Assembly (NCBI RefSeq): GCF_022698165.1
Contig: NZ_JALDAY010000005.1
Span: 1 to 64,000, forward strand
DNA length: 64,000 bases
Reading direction: 5' to 3'
Source of the DNA: Streptomyces cylindrosporus
Lineage (GTDB): Bacteria; Actinomycetota; Actinomycetes; Streptomycetales; Streptomycetaceae
In this document: in pieces, positions 7,198 through 15,616 of the stretch
Layout of the letters: each line of letters begins with the position of its first letter
Position numbering within the stretch: the first letter of the stretch is position 1
Position numbers and translations under genes: made by a program
Notes under the pieces: generated by a model
The model's input: the letters and a program-made list of their open reading frames with translations, nothing else
Told to the model about the DNA's origin: nothing
Databases searched by the model: none

Positions 7198-7998
7198 ATG
7201 AGCGAGGAGCGGTTCGGGGAGTTCGTGCTGGTGCGGCGGCATGCGGACGGGCATGTCGCGGAACTCGCCCTCGACCGGCCCAAGGCCATGAACGCCGTGT
7301 CGACGGACATGGCACGGTCCATCGCGGGGGCGTGCGCCGCGCTGGGCGCCGACCGGGACGTGCGGGTGGTCGTGCTGACCTCCACGCACGAGCGGGCGTT
7401 CTGCGTGGGGGCGGATCTGAAGGAGCGGAACTCCTTCAGCGACGCGGATCTCGTGCGGCAGCGGCCCGTCGCGCGCGGGGCGTACACCGGCGTGCTGGAG
7501 CTGCCCGTGCCGACGATCGCGGCGGTGCACGGATTCGCGCTGGGCGGGGGCTTCGAGCTCGCGTTGGCGTGCGATCTGATCGTGGCCGACGGTACGGCCG
7601 TGGTGGGGCTGCCGGAGGTGTCGGTGGGGGTTATTCCGGGGGGTGGGGGTACGCAATTGCTGCCGCGGCGGGTGGGGGCTGCCCGTGCGGCCGAGCTGAT
7701 CTTCACGGCCCGGAGGGTGGAGGCCGACGAGGCGCGGGAGTTGGGGCTCGTCGATGAAGTGGTGGGGGAGGGGCGGGATCGGGAGGAGGCCCTCGTGCTT
7801 GCGGGGCGTATCGCTGGGCATTCGCCCGTTGGGCTGCGGGCTGCCAAGCGGGCCCTGCGGCTCGGGCAGGGGCTGGATCTGCGGGCCGGGCTGGAGGTCG
7901 AGGACGCCGCCTGGCGGGCGGTGGCCTTTTCCGGGGATCGGGCGGAAGGGGTGGCCGCTTTCAACGAGAAGCGGGCGCCTCGGTGGCCGGGGGAGTGA
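7198..7998 (+). CDS. Enoyl-CoA hydratase/isomerase family protein
   Basis: A 266-residue crotonase-fold protein, the usual family length. It has the CoA-binding NxAF-like segment RAFCVGADLKER, the oxyanion-hole sequence HGFALGGGFELALACDL, and the catalytic-region strand LPEVSVGVIPGGGGTQLLPRRVG. The Glu of LPEV is present; the first catalytic acid lies in the ALGGGFEL region. It probably hydrates 2-enoyl-CoA in beta-oxidation or amino acid breakdown; the chain-length preference is not visible. ATG 7198 follows a strong GGAGGG. The nearby palindrome suggests its own promoter and repressor. It stands alone on the plus strand before the GGDEF gene, about 90 bases apart. Confidence 0.92.
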   Translation: MSEERFGEFVLVRRHADGHVAELALDRPKAMNAVSTDMARSIAGACAALGADRDVRVVVLTSTHERAFCVGADLKERNSFSDADLVRQRPVARGAYTGVLELPVPTIAAVHGFALGGGFELALACDLIVADGTAVVGLPEVSVGVIPGGGGTQLLPRRVGAARAAELIFTARRVEADEARELGLVDEVVGEGRDREEALVLAGRIAGHSPVGLRAAKRALRLGQGLDLRAGLEVEDAAWRAVAFSGDRAEGVAAFNEKRAPRWPGE

Positions 7999-8087
7999 GC
8001 GGCAGGGTGGGTTGAGTGTTCGGGGGTGGTCACCCCAGCGCCGTATCAACATCCACTAATCACCGCAAACCTCCCTAACCTGGAGTA

Positions 8088-9236
8088 ATGGGTGAGGACA
8101 AGCGGCTCGCGGCTGTCGTTGCGTTGGCGCAGGGCATGGCGGCCGCTCACGGCTCGCGCGGGGCGTGGCGGGCCGCTGCCGTCGGGGCGTGCCGGGCGCT
8201 CGGGGGGAGTTTTGCCGCGCTGTCCGTGTGGGAGCGGGAGCTCGGGCGGCTCAGGGTGCTGGTCAATGTGGGGGAGCGGGCGGAGGGGGAGGACGAGTTT
8301 CCGGACGACGAGTCCTACCCGGTCCATCAGTTTCCGGAGATCACTGAGTTCCTGCATGAGCGGTGGGCCGGCGGGGGTGAGCCCAATGCCTGGGTCGAGA
8401 CCGCTGAAGGGCCTGCGGCCGGGCGTCGGCCTGGGTACGTCCATCAGCGCGTGGCGGCGCTGCGGCGGCGGGGGCGCGGCTGCTGTGTCGTCGCGCCCAT
8501 CGTGCTGAACGGGCGCGCCTGGGGTGAGCTGTACGTCGCCCGGCCCGCCGGGACGCCCGTCTTCGACCGGGCCGACGCCGACTTCGCGACCGTACTGGCC
8601 GCCGTGGTCGCCGCGGGGATCGCGCAGGCCGAGCGGCTGGAGGAGGCGCGGCGGCTCGCCTACACCGACGCGCTCACCGGGCTCGCCAATCGCCGAGCCG
8701 TGGACGTGAAGCTCGACGAGGCGATCGAGCGGCATCGGGTCGACGGGACTGTGGTGAGTCTTGTGGTGTGTGATCTCAATGGGCTTAAGCGGGTCAACGA
8801 CACTCGGGGGCATGCGGTGGGGGATCGGCTGCTTGAGCGGTTCGGGTCGGTGTTGTCGTTGTGCGGCGCGATGCTGCCGGGGGCGCTCGCGGCACGGCTC
8901 GGGGGTGACGAGTTCTGTCTGCTGGCCGTCGGGCCGAGCGCTGATGAAGTGGTGAAGGCCGCTGATGAACTGTGTCGGCGGGCCGCCGAGTTGGAGTTGG
9001 GGGAGGGGGTGGCCTGCGGGGTTGCCTCGACTGAGGATCCCATTGGGGTGGTGCGGTCGGCTCGGCGGTTGTTTCGGCTTGCGGATGCCGCGCAGTACCG
9101 GGCCAAGGCCGAGCGGGCGGCCAAGCCCGTCGTGGCCGGGCGGGGTGGGGCCGACGATCCCGTGGTGCGGCTGGCCGACGCGCCCTCGGCGGAGGCGGTC
9201 GTCGAACGGCGGCGTTTCCGGGGGCGGCGCGTGTAA
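8088..9236 (+). CDS. GAF-GGDEF diguanylate cyclase
   Basis: A 382-residue cytoplasmic protein. Residues about 15-180 form a GAF-like sensor domain and residues about 190-345 a GGDEF domain (YTDALTGLANRRAVD at its start). The active-site GGDEF is intact at residues 272-276. The RxxD inhibitory site expected five residues upstream is absent (ALAARL instead), so product inhibition by c-di-GMP at that site is not expected. It should condense two GTP to c-di-GMP, the signal that holds Streptomyces in vegetative growth through BldD. ATG 8088 follows CTGGAG. S. coelicolor has a GGDEF gene at the same position next to hutH (gene-order memory). The GAF ligand is unknown. Confidence 0.93.
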   Translation: MGEDKRLAAVVALAQGMAAAHGSRGAWRAAAVGACRALGGSFAALSVWERELGRLRVLVNVGERAEGEDEFPDDESYPVHQFPEITEFLHERWAGGGEPNAWVETAEGPAAGRRPGYVHQRVAALRRRGRGCCVVAPIVLNGRAWGELYVARPAGTPVFDRADADFATVLAAVVAAGIAQAERLEEARRLAYTDALTGLANRRAVDVKLDEAIERHRVDGTVVSLVVCDLNGLKRVNDTRGHAVGDRLLERFGSVLSLCGAMLPGALAARLGGDEFCLLAVGPSADEVVKAADELCRRAAELELGEGVACGVASTEDPIGVVRSARRLFRLADAAQYRAKAERAAKPVVAGRGGADDPVVRLADAPSAEAVVERRRFRGRRV

Positions 9237-9294
9237 GGGGCGTATCGGCCACCCGGTAGTGACATCTCCGTCTTCACTGCGTACGCTCCTGAAT

Positions 9295-10839
9295 ATGGAT
9301 ATGCACACTGTGGTGGTGGGGACGTCCGGGGTGACCGCGTCCGACGTTCTCGCCGTGGCGCGTGGCGGGGCCCGGGTCGAGCTCTCCGGGGAGGCGGTCG
9401 CGGCGCTGGCCGGCGCCCGGCGGATCGTGGACGCGCTGGCCGCCAAGCCCGAGCCCGTCTACGGCGTCAGCACCGGCTTCGGTGCTCTGGCGACCCGGCA
9501 CATCAGCCAGGAACTGCGCGCCCAGCTGCAGCGCAATATCGTGCGGTCGCACGCGGCGGGGCTGGGGCCGCGGGTGGAGCGGGAAGTCGTACGGGCTCTG
9601 ATGTTTTTGAGGCTGAAGACCGTCTGTTCCGGGCATACGGGGGTTCGGCCCGAGGTCGCGCAGACCATGGCCGACGTGCTCAACGCCGGGATCACGCCCG
9701 TGGTGCACGAGTACGGGTCGCTGGGGTGCTCCGGTGACCTCGCGCCGTTGTCCCACTGTGCTCTCACGCTGATGGGGGAGGGCGAGGCCGAGGGGCCGGA
9801 CGGGGTCGTGCGGGCCGCTGGTGAGCTGCTCGCCGAGGCCGGGATCAAGCCCGTCGAGCTGCGGGAAAAGGAGGGGCTCGCCCTTCTCAACGGCACCGAC
9901 GGCATGCTCGGGATGCTGGTGATGGCCCTGGCCGATCTGGACATGTTGTACAAGTCCGCCGACGTCACCGCCGCGCTGAGCCTTGAGGCGCTGCTCGGCA
10001 CCGACAAGGTGCTCGCGCCCGAGCTGCACGCCATCCGGCCGCATCCGGGGCAGGGGGCCAGCGCCGCCAACATGCTCGCCGTGCTGAAGGGGTCGGAGCT
10101 CACCGGGCATCATCAGGACGACGCGCCCCGGGTTCAGGACGCGTACTCGGTGCGGTGTGCTCCGCAGGTCGCCGGGGCGGGGCGGGACACCATCGCGCAC
10201 GCGCGGGTGGTGGCCGAGCGTGAGCTTGCCTCCGCCGTCGACAATCCCGTCGTACTGCCCGACGGGCGGGTGGAGTCCAACGGGAACTTCCACGGTGCGC
10301 CGGTCGCCTATGTGCTGGACTTCCTCGCCATCGCCGTCGCCGATCTCGCGTCGATCGCCGAGCGGCGGACCGACCGGCTGCTCGACAAGAACCGGAGCCA
10401 CGGGCTGCCGCCGTTCCTCGCCGACGACGCCGGGGTGGACAGCGGGCTGATGATCGCCCAGTACACGCAGGCCGCGCTGGTGAGCGAGATGAAGCGGCTG
10501 GCCGTGCCCGCCTCCGCCGACTCGATTCCTTCCTCCGCCATGCAGGAGGACCACGTCTCCATGGGGTGGTCGGCCGCGCGCAAGCTGCGCACCGCCGTCG
10601 ACAACCTCGCGCGCGTGGTCGCCATCGAGCTGTACGCCGCCACCCGGGCCATCCAGCTGCGCGAGGGGCTGACCCCGGCGCCCGCCTCGCAGGCCGTCAT
10701 CGAGGCCGTACGGGCCGCGGGTGTGGAGGGGCCGGGACCCGACCGGTTCCTGGCGCCCGACCTCGCGGCGGCGGACGCGTTCGTGCGGGGCGGGAACGTG
10801 GTGGCCGCGGTGGAGACGGTCACCGGGCCGCTGCAGTAG
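9295..10839 (+). CDS. hutH: Histidine ammonia-lyase
   Basis: A 514-residue lyase converting L-histidine to trans-urocanate and ammonia, the first step of histidine use. The MIO-forming segment reads YGSLGCSGDLAPLSH, with Cys145-Ser146-Gly147 where the textbook triad is Ala-Ser-Gly. I recall the same Cys in other Streptomyces HutH, so it is a lineage feature and not a defect. Other family blocks are present: YGVSTGFGALA, RSHAAG, GHTGVRPE and QEDHVSMGW. The start is ATG 9295 (MDMHTVVVG); a second ATG lies two codons on. The ribosome binding site is weak. It is convergent with the small LAXTG protein gene, 22 bases away. Other hut genes are not adjacent. Confidence 0.97.
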   Translation: MDMHTVVVGTSGVTASDVLAVARGGARVELSGEAVAALAGARRIVDALAAKPEPVYGVSTGFGALATRHISQELRAQLQRNIVRSHAAGLGPRVEREVVRALMFLRLKTVCSGHTGVRPEVAQTMADVLNAGITPVVHEYGSLGCSGDLAPLSHCALTLMGEGEAEGPDGVVRAAGELLAEAGIKPVELREKEGLALLNGTDGMLGMLVMALADLDMLYKSADVTAALSLEALLGTDKVLAPELHAIRPHPGQGASAANMLAVLKGSELTGHHQDDAPRVQDAYSVRCAPQVAGAGRDTIAHARVVAERELASAVDNPVVLPDGRVESNGNFHGAPVAYVLDFLAIAVADLASIAERRTDRLLDKNRSHGLPPFLADDAGVDSGLMIAQYTQAALVSEMKRLAVPASADSIPSSAMQEDHVSMGWSAARKLRTAVDNLARVVAIELYAATRAIQLREGLTPAPASQAVIEAVRAAGVEGPGPDRFLAPDLAAADAFVRGGNVVAAVETVTGPLQ

Positions 10840-10861
10840 CCGTGGCGGCCGTCAACCGCCG

Positions 10862-11167
10862 TCAGAAGCCGAGGCGTTCGCGGCGTACCGAATAGACGAT
10901 GAAACCGGCACCCAGCGTGAGGAAGAGGGTGCCGCCGACGACGTACGGAGTCGTGTCGATGCTGCCCGTGTCGGCGAGTTCGGTGCCGTCTCCGGACGGT
11001 GCCGAGGACTCCTGCGTCGCCGGCCTGGCCTGCGTCGTCGCGGTCGCCGAGGGCTCGTCTCTCGCCGGGGTGTCCTGGGTCGCGTTGGCGGACGGGACGA
11101 ACCACAGGGCGCCCAGCAGGGTGCCTGCGGCGGTGGCGGTCAGCAACGGACGGCGAGCGGATGACAC
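10862..11167 (-). CDS. Small LAXTG-type sortase-anchored protein
   Basis: A 101-residue secreted protein. Residues 1-29 are a signal peptide ending SANA, followed by a Ser/Thr/Pro/Ala-rich linker. The cell-wall sorting signal is LADTG, a hydrophobic stretch (PYVVGGTLFLTLGAGFIVYSV) and the basic tail RRERLGF. LAXTG is the motif used by Streptomyces class E sortases, which also anchor long chaplins. The mature part is only about 40 residues, so it is more likely a spacer or surface peptide than an enzyme. The start is GTG 11167, with AAGGGGA ten bases upstream. It is divergent from the acidic protein gene at 11277. Confidence 0.85.
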   Translation of the reverse strand: MSSARRPLLTATAAGTLLGALWFVPSANATQDTPARDEPSATATTQARPATQESSAPSGDGTELADTGSIDTTPYVVGGTLFLTLGAGFIVYSVRRERLGF

Positions 11168-11233
11168 GGAATATCGATCCCCTTGTGGCGCTGGCGAATT
11201 GGCCGTGTGGAGCGATGTTAGTGAAAGGCGCGG

Positions 11234-11254
11234 GTCACGGGAAAGTCACGGGAG
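11234..11254. promoter_or_regulatory. 11-bp direct repeats in a divergent promoter region
   Basis: GTCACGGGA occurs at 11234 and again at 11245, exactly 11 bp apart, between the LAXTG gene (minus strand) and the acidic protein gene (plus strand). Spacing of one helical turn is typical of OmpR/PhoB-type regulators. The evidence is spacing and sequence only. Confidence 0.4.
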
Positions 11255-11276
11255 GTTTGAGCCTTACGCTCGCGCC

Positions 11277-11627
11277 ATGACTACTGAAGAGACATCACGT
11301 TTTGTCCGGCTTCGGGTGGAACTCGTCGTCGAGGTCGAGGATGCGGACGCCGTCACCAAGGCGGCGCTGCGGCGGATCGCGGACGAGCCCGATATGCCGG
11401 CCGATGAGCGGGTACACGCCGAGAACGCTGTGACGGAAGACACCGCGGAGGCGCTCGCGTATCTCGTCGACCCGTTCGACCTGGTCAACGAGGTGCCGGG
11501 GGTGGAGCTCGCGCAGGCCTCCTGGTCGAGCGAGCCCGTCGACTACGACCCTGATTCGCCGGACTGGGACCTGGACGAGGATGATGTCGAGGAAGATGAA
11601 GACGACGAGGAGGACGGCGTCGGCTGA
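11277..11627 (+). CDS. Acidic cytoplasmic protein, function unknown
   Basis: A 116-residue protein with no signal peptide or membrane helix. The N-terminal two thirds look folded, with alternating hydrophobic residues (RLRVELVVEVEDADAVTKAAL). The last 35 residues are extremely acidic (DLDEDDVEEDEDDEEDG). ATG 11277 has no clear ribosome binding site; TTACGCT lies about 15 bases upstream, so a leaderless transcript is possible. Homologues with the same acidic tail are common in Streptomyces as hypothetical proteins. The function is unknown. A terminator-like hairpin follows at 11647. Confidence 0.75.
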   Translation: MTTEETSRFVRLRVELVVEVEDADAVTKAALRRIADEPDMPADERVHAENAVTEDTAEALAYLVDPFDLVNEVPGVELAQASWSSEPVDYDPDSPDWDLDEDDVEEDEDDEEDGVG

Positions 11628-11646
11628 GCGGCTTGGGGAAATCGTG

Positions 11647-11674
11647 ACCCCGGGAGGCAACTGCCGTCCGGGGT
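11647..11674 (+). terminator. Terminator-like hairpin after the acidic protein gene
   Basis: ACCCCGG (11647-11653) pairs with CCGGGGT (11668-11674) across a 14-nt loop, followed by TTCGTCGTCT. Confidence 0.6.
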
Positions 11675-11853
11675 TTCGTCGTCTCAGGGGTGCGCACTGA
11701 CGCGCAGTGATGCGCACGGACCGGCATCCACGCCTTCCGCCTCGGCGGACGTGGTGTGCCCCACACATCCCAGGAATGTGGAACGGGCGGGACCGGTCGT
11801 AGCGTTGAAGTTCGTTGACGGCTGTAGTTGTGGCAACGATGGAGAAGCGTGTG

Positions 11854-13104
11854 ATGACGAACAGTAAGCGGCGCAGGGGCCTCGCGGCCGCGTCCGCACT
11901 GCTCGGCGGGGTTCTGGTGCTCTCGGCCTGTTCCGGCGGCGGCGACGACAAGTCCTCCGGCGGCGGGAACGACACCTCACAGGCCAAGGCCGACGAGGCG
12001 GCGGCCAAGAAGTCCTCCGAGGCCGACATCAAGATCACGCCCAAGGACGGCTCGGACAACGCCTCCATCAACAACTCCGCCGCGGTCACCGTCAGCAAGG
12101 GCACGCTCACGAGCGTGAAGATGACGACGGCCGGCGGTACGGCGGTCGCGGGCGCCCTGTCCGCCGACAAGACCAGCTGGAAGCCGAGCGCCCAGCTGGA
12201 GCGCTCGACCACCTACAAGGTCACCGCCGAGGCCAAGGACGCGAACGGTCTGGTCGCGCACGAGAACGCGTCCTTCACGACGGTCTCCCCGGCCAACAGC
12301 TTCATAGGCAACTTCACGCCCGAGGACGGCTCCACGGTCGGCGTGGGCATGCCGGTGTCGATCAACTTCGACAAGGCGATCACCAACAAGGCCGCGGTGC
12401 AGAAGGGCATCACGGTCTCCTCCAGCAGCGGCCAGGAGGTCGTCGGGCACTGGTTCAACGCCAACCGCCTCGACTTCCGCCCCGAGGACTACTGGAAGGA
12501 GAACTCCACCGTCACGCTGAAGCTCGCGCTCGACGGTGTCGAGGGCGCCTCCGGTGTCTACGGCGTGCAGCAGAAGACGGTCACCTTCCACATCGGCCGC
12601 AACCAGGTCTCCTACGTCGACGCGAAGACCAAGCAGATGAAGGTCACGCAGGACGGCAAGACCATCAAGACCATCCCGATCTCGGCCGGTTCGCCGGAGA
12701 ACAAGACGTACAACGGCATCATGGTGATGTCCGAGAAGTTCAAGGAGACGCGCATGAACGGCGCGACCGTGGGCTTCACCGACGACGACGGCAAGGGCGA
12801 GTACGACATCAAGGACGTGCCGCACGCCATCCGGCTCACCAACTCCGGCACGTTCCTGCACGGCAACTACTGGGGCGCGAAGTCCATCTTCGGCTCGGTG
12901 AACACCAGTCACGGCTGTGTGGGCCTGTCGGACACCAAGGGCGCCAACGACACCGGGACGCCCGCGTACTGGATGTACACCCACTCGATCATCGGTGACG
13001 TCGTGGTCGTCTCCAACACCGGCGACAAGACGGTCCAGCCGGACAACGGCCTCAACGGCTGGAACCTCAGCTGGGCCGACTGGAAGGCGGGTTCGGCGGT
13101 CTGA
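11854..13104 (+). CDS. L,D-transpeptidase lipoprotein (YkuD, Ig-like domains)
   Basis: A 416-residue cell-envelope enzyme. The lipoprotein signal ends in the lipobox LSAC (about residue 28), followed by a Gly/Ser/Lys linker. Two Ig-like domains (about residues 50-250) precede a C-terminal YkuD domain with the catalytic motif HGNYWG...NTSHGCVGLS; the nucleophile is Cys355. Such enzymes form 3-3 cross-links in peptidoglycan between meso- or LL-diaminopimelate residues, outside the membrane. I chose ATG 11854 (MTNSKRRRGL) because GGAG lies 9 bases upstream and the charged n-region begins there; ATG 11839 is an alternative. A perfect 13-bp terminator hairpin follows. Confidence 0.94.
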   Translation: MTNSKRRRGLAAASALLGGVLVLSACSGGGDDKSSGGGNDTSQAKADEAAAKKSSEADIKITPKDGSDNASINNSAAVTVSKGTLTSVKMTTAGGTAVAGALSADKTSWKPSAQLERSTTYKVTAEAKDANGLVAHENASFTTVSPANSFIGNFTPEDGSTVGVGMPVSINFDKAITNKAAVQKGITVSSSSGQEVVGHWFNANRLDFRPEDYWKENSTVTLKLALDGVEGASGVYGVQQKTVTFHIGRNQVSYVDAKTKQMKVTQDGKTIKTIPISAGSPENKTYNGIMVMSEKFKETRMNGATVGFTDDDGKGEYDIKDVPHAIRLTNSGTFLHGNYWGAKSIFGSVNTSHGCVGLSDTKGANDTGTPAYWMYTHSIIGDVVVVSNTGDKTVQPDNGLNGWNLSWADWKAGSAV

Positions 13105-13125
13105 GCCACCGGTACCTCACAGCTT

Positions 13126-13153
13126 CCGATGCCGCCCCCAGGGGCGGCATCGG
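13126..13153 (+). terminator. Strong terminator after the L,D-transpeptidase
   Basis: CCGATGCCGCCCC (13126-13138) and GGGGCGGCATCGG (13141-13153) pair perfectly over 13 bp with a 2-nt loop, followed by TGTTTCT. Confidence 0.85.
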
Positions 13154-13188
13154 TGTTTCTGGGGCCTTTCTGGGGTCGGCCACAGCCT

Positions 13189-13249
13189 TCTCATGCATCT
13201 CTTATTTCGGCCTTATCCAGTCATCACGCGCCGTCCCTACCTTGCGGCC
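13189..13249 (+). promoter_or_regulatory. ABC exporter promoter with three 11-bp-spaced repeats
   Basis: TCTCAT (13189), TCTTAT (13200) and CCTTAT (13211) repeat at exactly 11 bp. TACCTT at 13238-13243 is a likely -10, which would start transcription at or near the ATG (13250), so the mRNA may be leaderless. The same hexamers at the same spacing occur upstream of both subtilase genes (15501/15512 and 19012/19023). Confidence 0.6.
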
Positions 13250-14722
13250 ATGTTCTTCACCTACCTGAGGCGCGAACTGCGCCGCCGCAGAAAAGCGGCC
13301 CTCGTCGTCGCCTCCGGGCTCGCGCTGGGAATCGCGCTGGTCATCGTGGTCAGCTCCGTGTCGTCCGGCATGGGCAAGGCCCAGGACAAGGTCCTCCAGT
13401 CGCTCTACGGCCTGGGTACGGACATGACGGTCACCAAGGCGGCGACGCCGACGGCGAGCAACTCCCAGCGACCGCGCTTCAACTTCGACGCGCAGAACAA
13501 CGGTTCGTCGACGACGCAGAGCAGCGACCGGGTGATGGTGCAGGGCTTCACCACACTGGCCTCCTCGACCGTCACCAAGGTCGGGGACCAGAAGGGCGTC
13601 TCCTCCGCCGTGGGCGGGCTGAGCCTCAACGTGGTGAAGGTCAGCGGCCAGTTCACCCGCGGCCAGTTCCAGCAGAACCAGCAGGGCGGCAACGGCGGCG
13701 GCCAGAACGGCGGGGGCCAGAACGGCGGCGGCACCGGCCAGCCGCAGGGCGAAGTGCGCGGCGGCGGCGCCGACTTCAGCCTCAACCAGTACACCGTGTT
13801 CGGCACCGACGTCACCAAGACCGCGCTCGGCCCGCTGACCTCCTCGAAGATCACCAGCGGCCGTACCTTCAAGACCACCGAGACCGACGCGAAGGTCGTC
13901 GTCGCCGACTCCGCGTACGCCAAGGAGAAGAAGTACAAGGTCGGTTCGACCGTCACCATCAAGAGCGTCAAGTTCAAGGTGATCGGCATCGCGACCGCGG
14001 ACAGCGGTGACTCGGCGGCCAACCTGTACATCCCGCTGAAGCAGGCGCAGACGCTGGCGAGCGAGAAGAACAAGGTCACCACGATCTACGTCAAGGCGAC
14101 CGACTCCAAGCAGATCTCGGACGTCAAGTCGACCATCCAGAAGAACGTCTCGGGTACGACGGTGACGACCTCCGCGGACCTCGCCGACACCGTCTCCGGC
14201 TCCCTCTCCACCGCGTCCTCCCTCGCCACCAACGTCGGCAAGTGGCTGTCCATCGCGGTGCTCGTGGCCGCGTTCCTGGTCGCCGGTCTGCTCACCTCCT
14301 CCGCGGTCTCCCGCCGGGTGCGCGAGTTCGGCACGCTGAAGGCGCTGGGCTGGAAGTCCGGCCGGGTGACCCGGCAGGTCGTCGGCGAGGCGATGGTGAA
14401 CGGTCTGCTGGGCGGTGCGCTGGGCATCGCGCTCGGTCTCGCGGGCGCGTACGTCGTGACCAGCATCAGCCCCACGCTGCAGGCCCAGTTGGGCGGGGGC
14501 GGCGGCGGTAACGCGGGGGGCGGCCCCGGTGGCGGCGGCTTCGGCGGCCCGGGCCGCCAGGCGGCGAAGACCCTTGAGGTCGCCCTCACCGCCCCGGTGA
14601 ACGTGACGACGATCGTGCTGGCGGTGGGCCTGGCGGTCGCGGGTGGTCTGATCGCGGGTGCGTTCGGCGGCTGGCGGGCGTCGCGACTGCGTCCGGCGGA
14701 CGCGCTGCGGCGCGTCGAGTAG
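13250..14722 (+). CDS. FtsX/MacB-type ABC transporter permease
   Basis: A 490-residue membrane protein. One N-terminal helix (about residues 15-40) is followed by a large extracytoplasmic domain (about 40-330) and a C-terminal FtsX block of three helices. These start at about 335, 385 and 450. The outer domain carries Gly/Gln/Asn-rich low-complexity tracts, and a second Gly-rich tract lies before the last helix. This is the mechanotransmission (MacB/LolC-like) architecture that extrudes or releases substrates at the outer face. It forms a pair with the ATPase gene 38 bases downstream. ATG 13250 is probably leaderless. The substrate is unknown; shared promoter repeats link it to the adjacent secreted proteases. 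Confidence 0.93.
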   Translation: MFFTYLRRELRRRRKAALVVASGLALGIALVIVVSSVSSGMGKAQDKVLQSLYGLGTDMTVTKAATPTASNSQRPRFNFDAQNNGSSTTQSSDRVMVQGFTTLASSTVTKVGDQKGVSSAVGGLSLNVVKVSGQFTRGQFQQNQQGGNGGGQNGGGQNGGGTGQPQGEVRGGGADFSLNQYTVFGTDVTKTALGPLTSSKITSGRTFKTTETDAKVVVADSAYAKEKKYKVGSTVTIKSVKFKVIGIATADSGDSAANLYIPLKQAQTLASEKNKVTTIYVKATDSKQISDVKSTIQKNVSGTTVTTSADLADTVSGSLSTASSLATNVGKWLSIAVLVAAFLVAGLLTSSAVSRRVREFGTLKALGWKSGRVTRQVVGEAMVNGLLGGALGIALGLAGAYVVTSISPTLQAQLGGGGGGNAGGGPGGGGFGGPGRQAAKTLEVALTAPVNVTTIVLAVGLAVAGGLIAGAFGGWRASRLRPADALRRVE

Positions 14723-14760
14723 CCGACCCCAACTTCCTTACGCACCCCAGGAGTCACTCC

Positions 14761-15444
14761 ATGTACGAACTCAGAAACGTCACCAAGCGCTACACCCGGG
14801 GCAAGGACACCGTCCACGCCCTCGACGGCGTCGACCTGTCCATCGCCGACGGCGACCGGCTCGTCATCCAGGGCCCCACCGGCGGCGGCAAGTCCACCCT
14901 CCTGCAGATGCTCGGCGGGCTCGACCGGCCGACCGACGGCGAAGTCACCCTCGACGGCACCGACTTGGCCAAGCTCAGCGAGGCTCGGCTCACCAAGGTC
15001 CGCAGCGAGAACATCGGCTTCGTCTTCCAGTCCTTCAACCTCATCCCGACGCTCACCGCCCAGGAGAACGTCGAGACCGCCCTCGTACCCCTCGGAGTGA
15101 AGACCAAGGAGCGACGGGAGCGGGCGGCCGAAGCGCTGACATCCGTCGGTCTCGGCGAGCGACTGGGACACCTGCCCGGCGAGATGTCCGGCGGCCAGCA
15201 GCAGCGGGTCGCCATCGCGCGGGCCCTGGTGAAGCAGCCGAAGGTACTGCTCGCCGACGAACCCACCGGAAACCTCGACGAGTCCATGCGCGACGAGATC
15301 ATGGACGTGCTGGAGCGGATGTGGAAGGAGCTGGGCCTGACCTTCATCATGGTCACCCACGACTCCGCGATCGCGAAGAAGGCCCTGCGCCTTGCGACGA
15401 TCCGCAAGGGCAAGCTGACCGTCAAGGAGAACGCGGGCGCGTAA
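14761..15444 (+). CDS. ABC transporter ATPase (MacB/LolD type)
   Basis: A 227-residue ATPase with Walker A GPTGGGKST (residues 38-46; the usual Ser is replaced by Gly), Q-loop FVFQSFNLIPTLTAQENV, signature MSGGQQQRVAIARAL, Walker B VLLADEPTGNLDE and a switch His in VTHD. The LTAQENV and GNLD features mark the MacB/LolD/FtsE class, which works with FtsX-fold permeases. It powers the permease encoded just upstream, with which it is co-transcribed. The start is ATG 14761. About 170 bases then separate it from the first subtilase. Confidence 0.95.
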   Translation: MYELRNVTKRYTRGKDTVHALDGVDLSIADGDRLVIQGPTGGGKSTLLQMLGGLDRPTDGEVTLDGTDLAKLSEARLTKVRSENIGFVFQSFNLIPTLTAQENVETALVPLGVKTKERRERAAEALTSVGLGERLGHLPGEMSGGQQQRVAIARALVKQPKVLLADEPTGNLDESMRDEIMDVLERMWKELGLTFIMVTHDSAIAKKALRLATIRKGKLTVKENAGA

Positions 15445-15500
15445 CAACGCGGAACGGTAACGGCTTTCTGATGGGTCTGTCACAGTCGGGAAGGGCCGTC

Positions 15501-15567
15501 TCTTACCTTCTTCTCATCTCTTGAGGCGTCTGATCACCCCTCGGCATACTGCGTATTCCGGGGGGTG
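15501..15567 (+). promoter_or_regulatory. Promoter of subtilase 1: 11-bp repeats, -35/-10 and large dyad
   Basis: TCTTAC (15501) and TCTCAT (15512) are 11 bp apart. TTGAGG (15521-15526), 18 bp and CATACT (15545-15550) make a reasonable -35/-10 pair. A 33-bp near-perfect dyad (15535-15567), with arms CACCCC..CGG.ATAC and GTAT.CCGGGGGGTG, covers the -10. It could be a repressor operator or, if transcription starts upstream, a 5' RNA hairpin. The whole arrangement is repeated before subtilase 2. Confidence 0.6.
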
Positions 15568-15616
15568 TACGCGTGTGCGTGCGAGACCGCCCCCGGCATC
15601 ATCTCCAGGGGGAGAC

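Noticed and set aside
11628..11853. Riboswitch before the L,D-transpeptidase (c-di-AMP type is common before wall genes)
   Set aside because: The gap shows a terminator for the upstream gene and a short leader, without the conserved blocks of that riboswitch.
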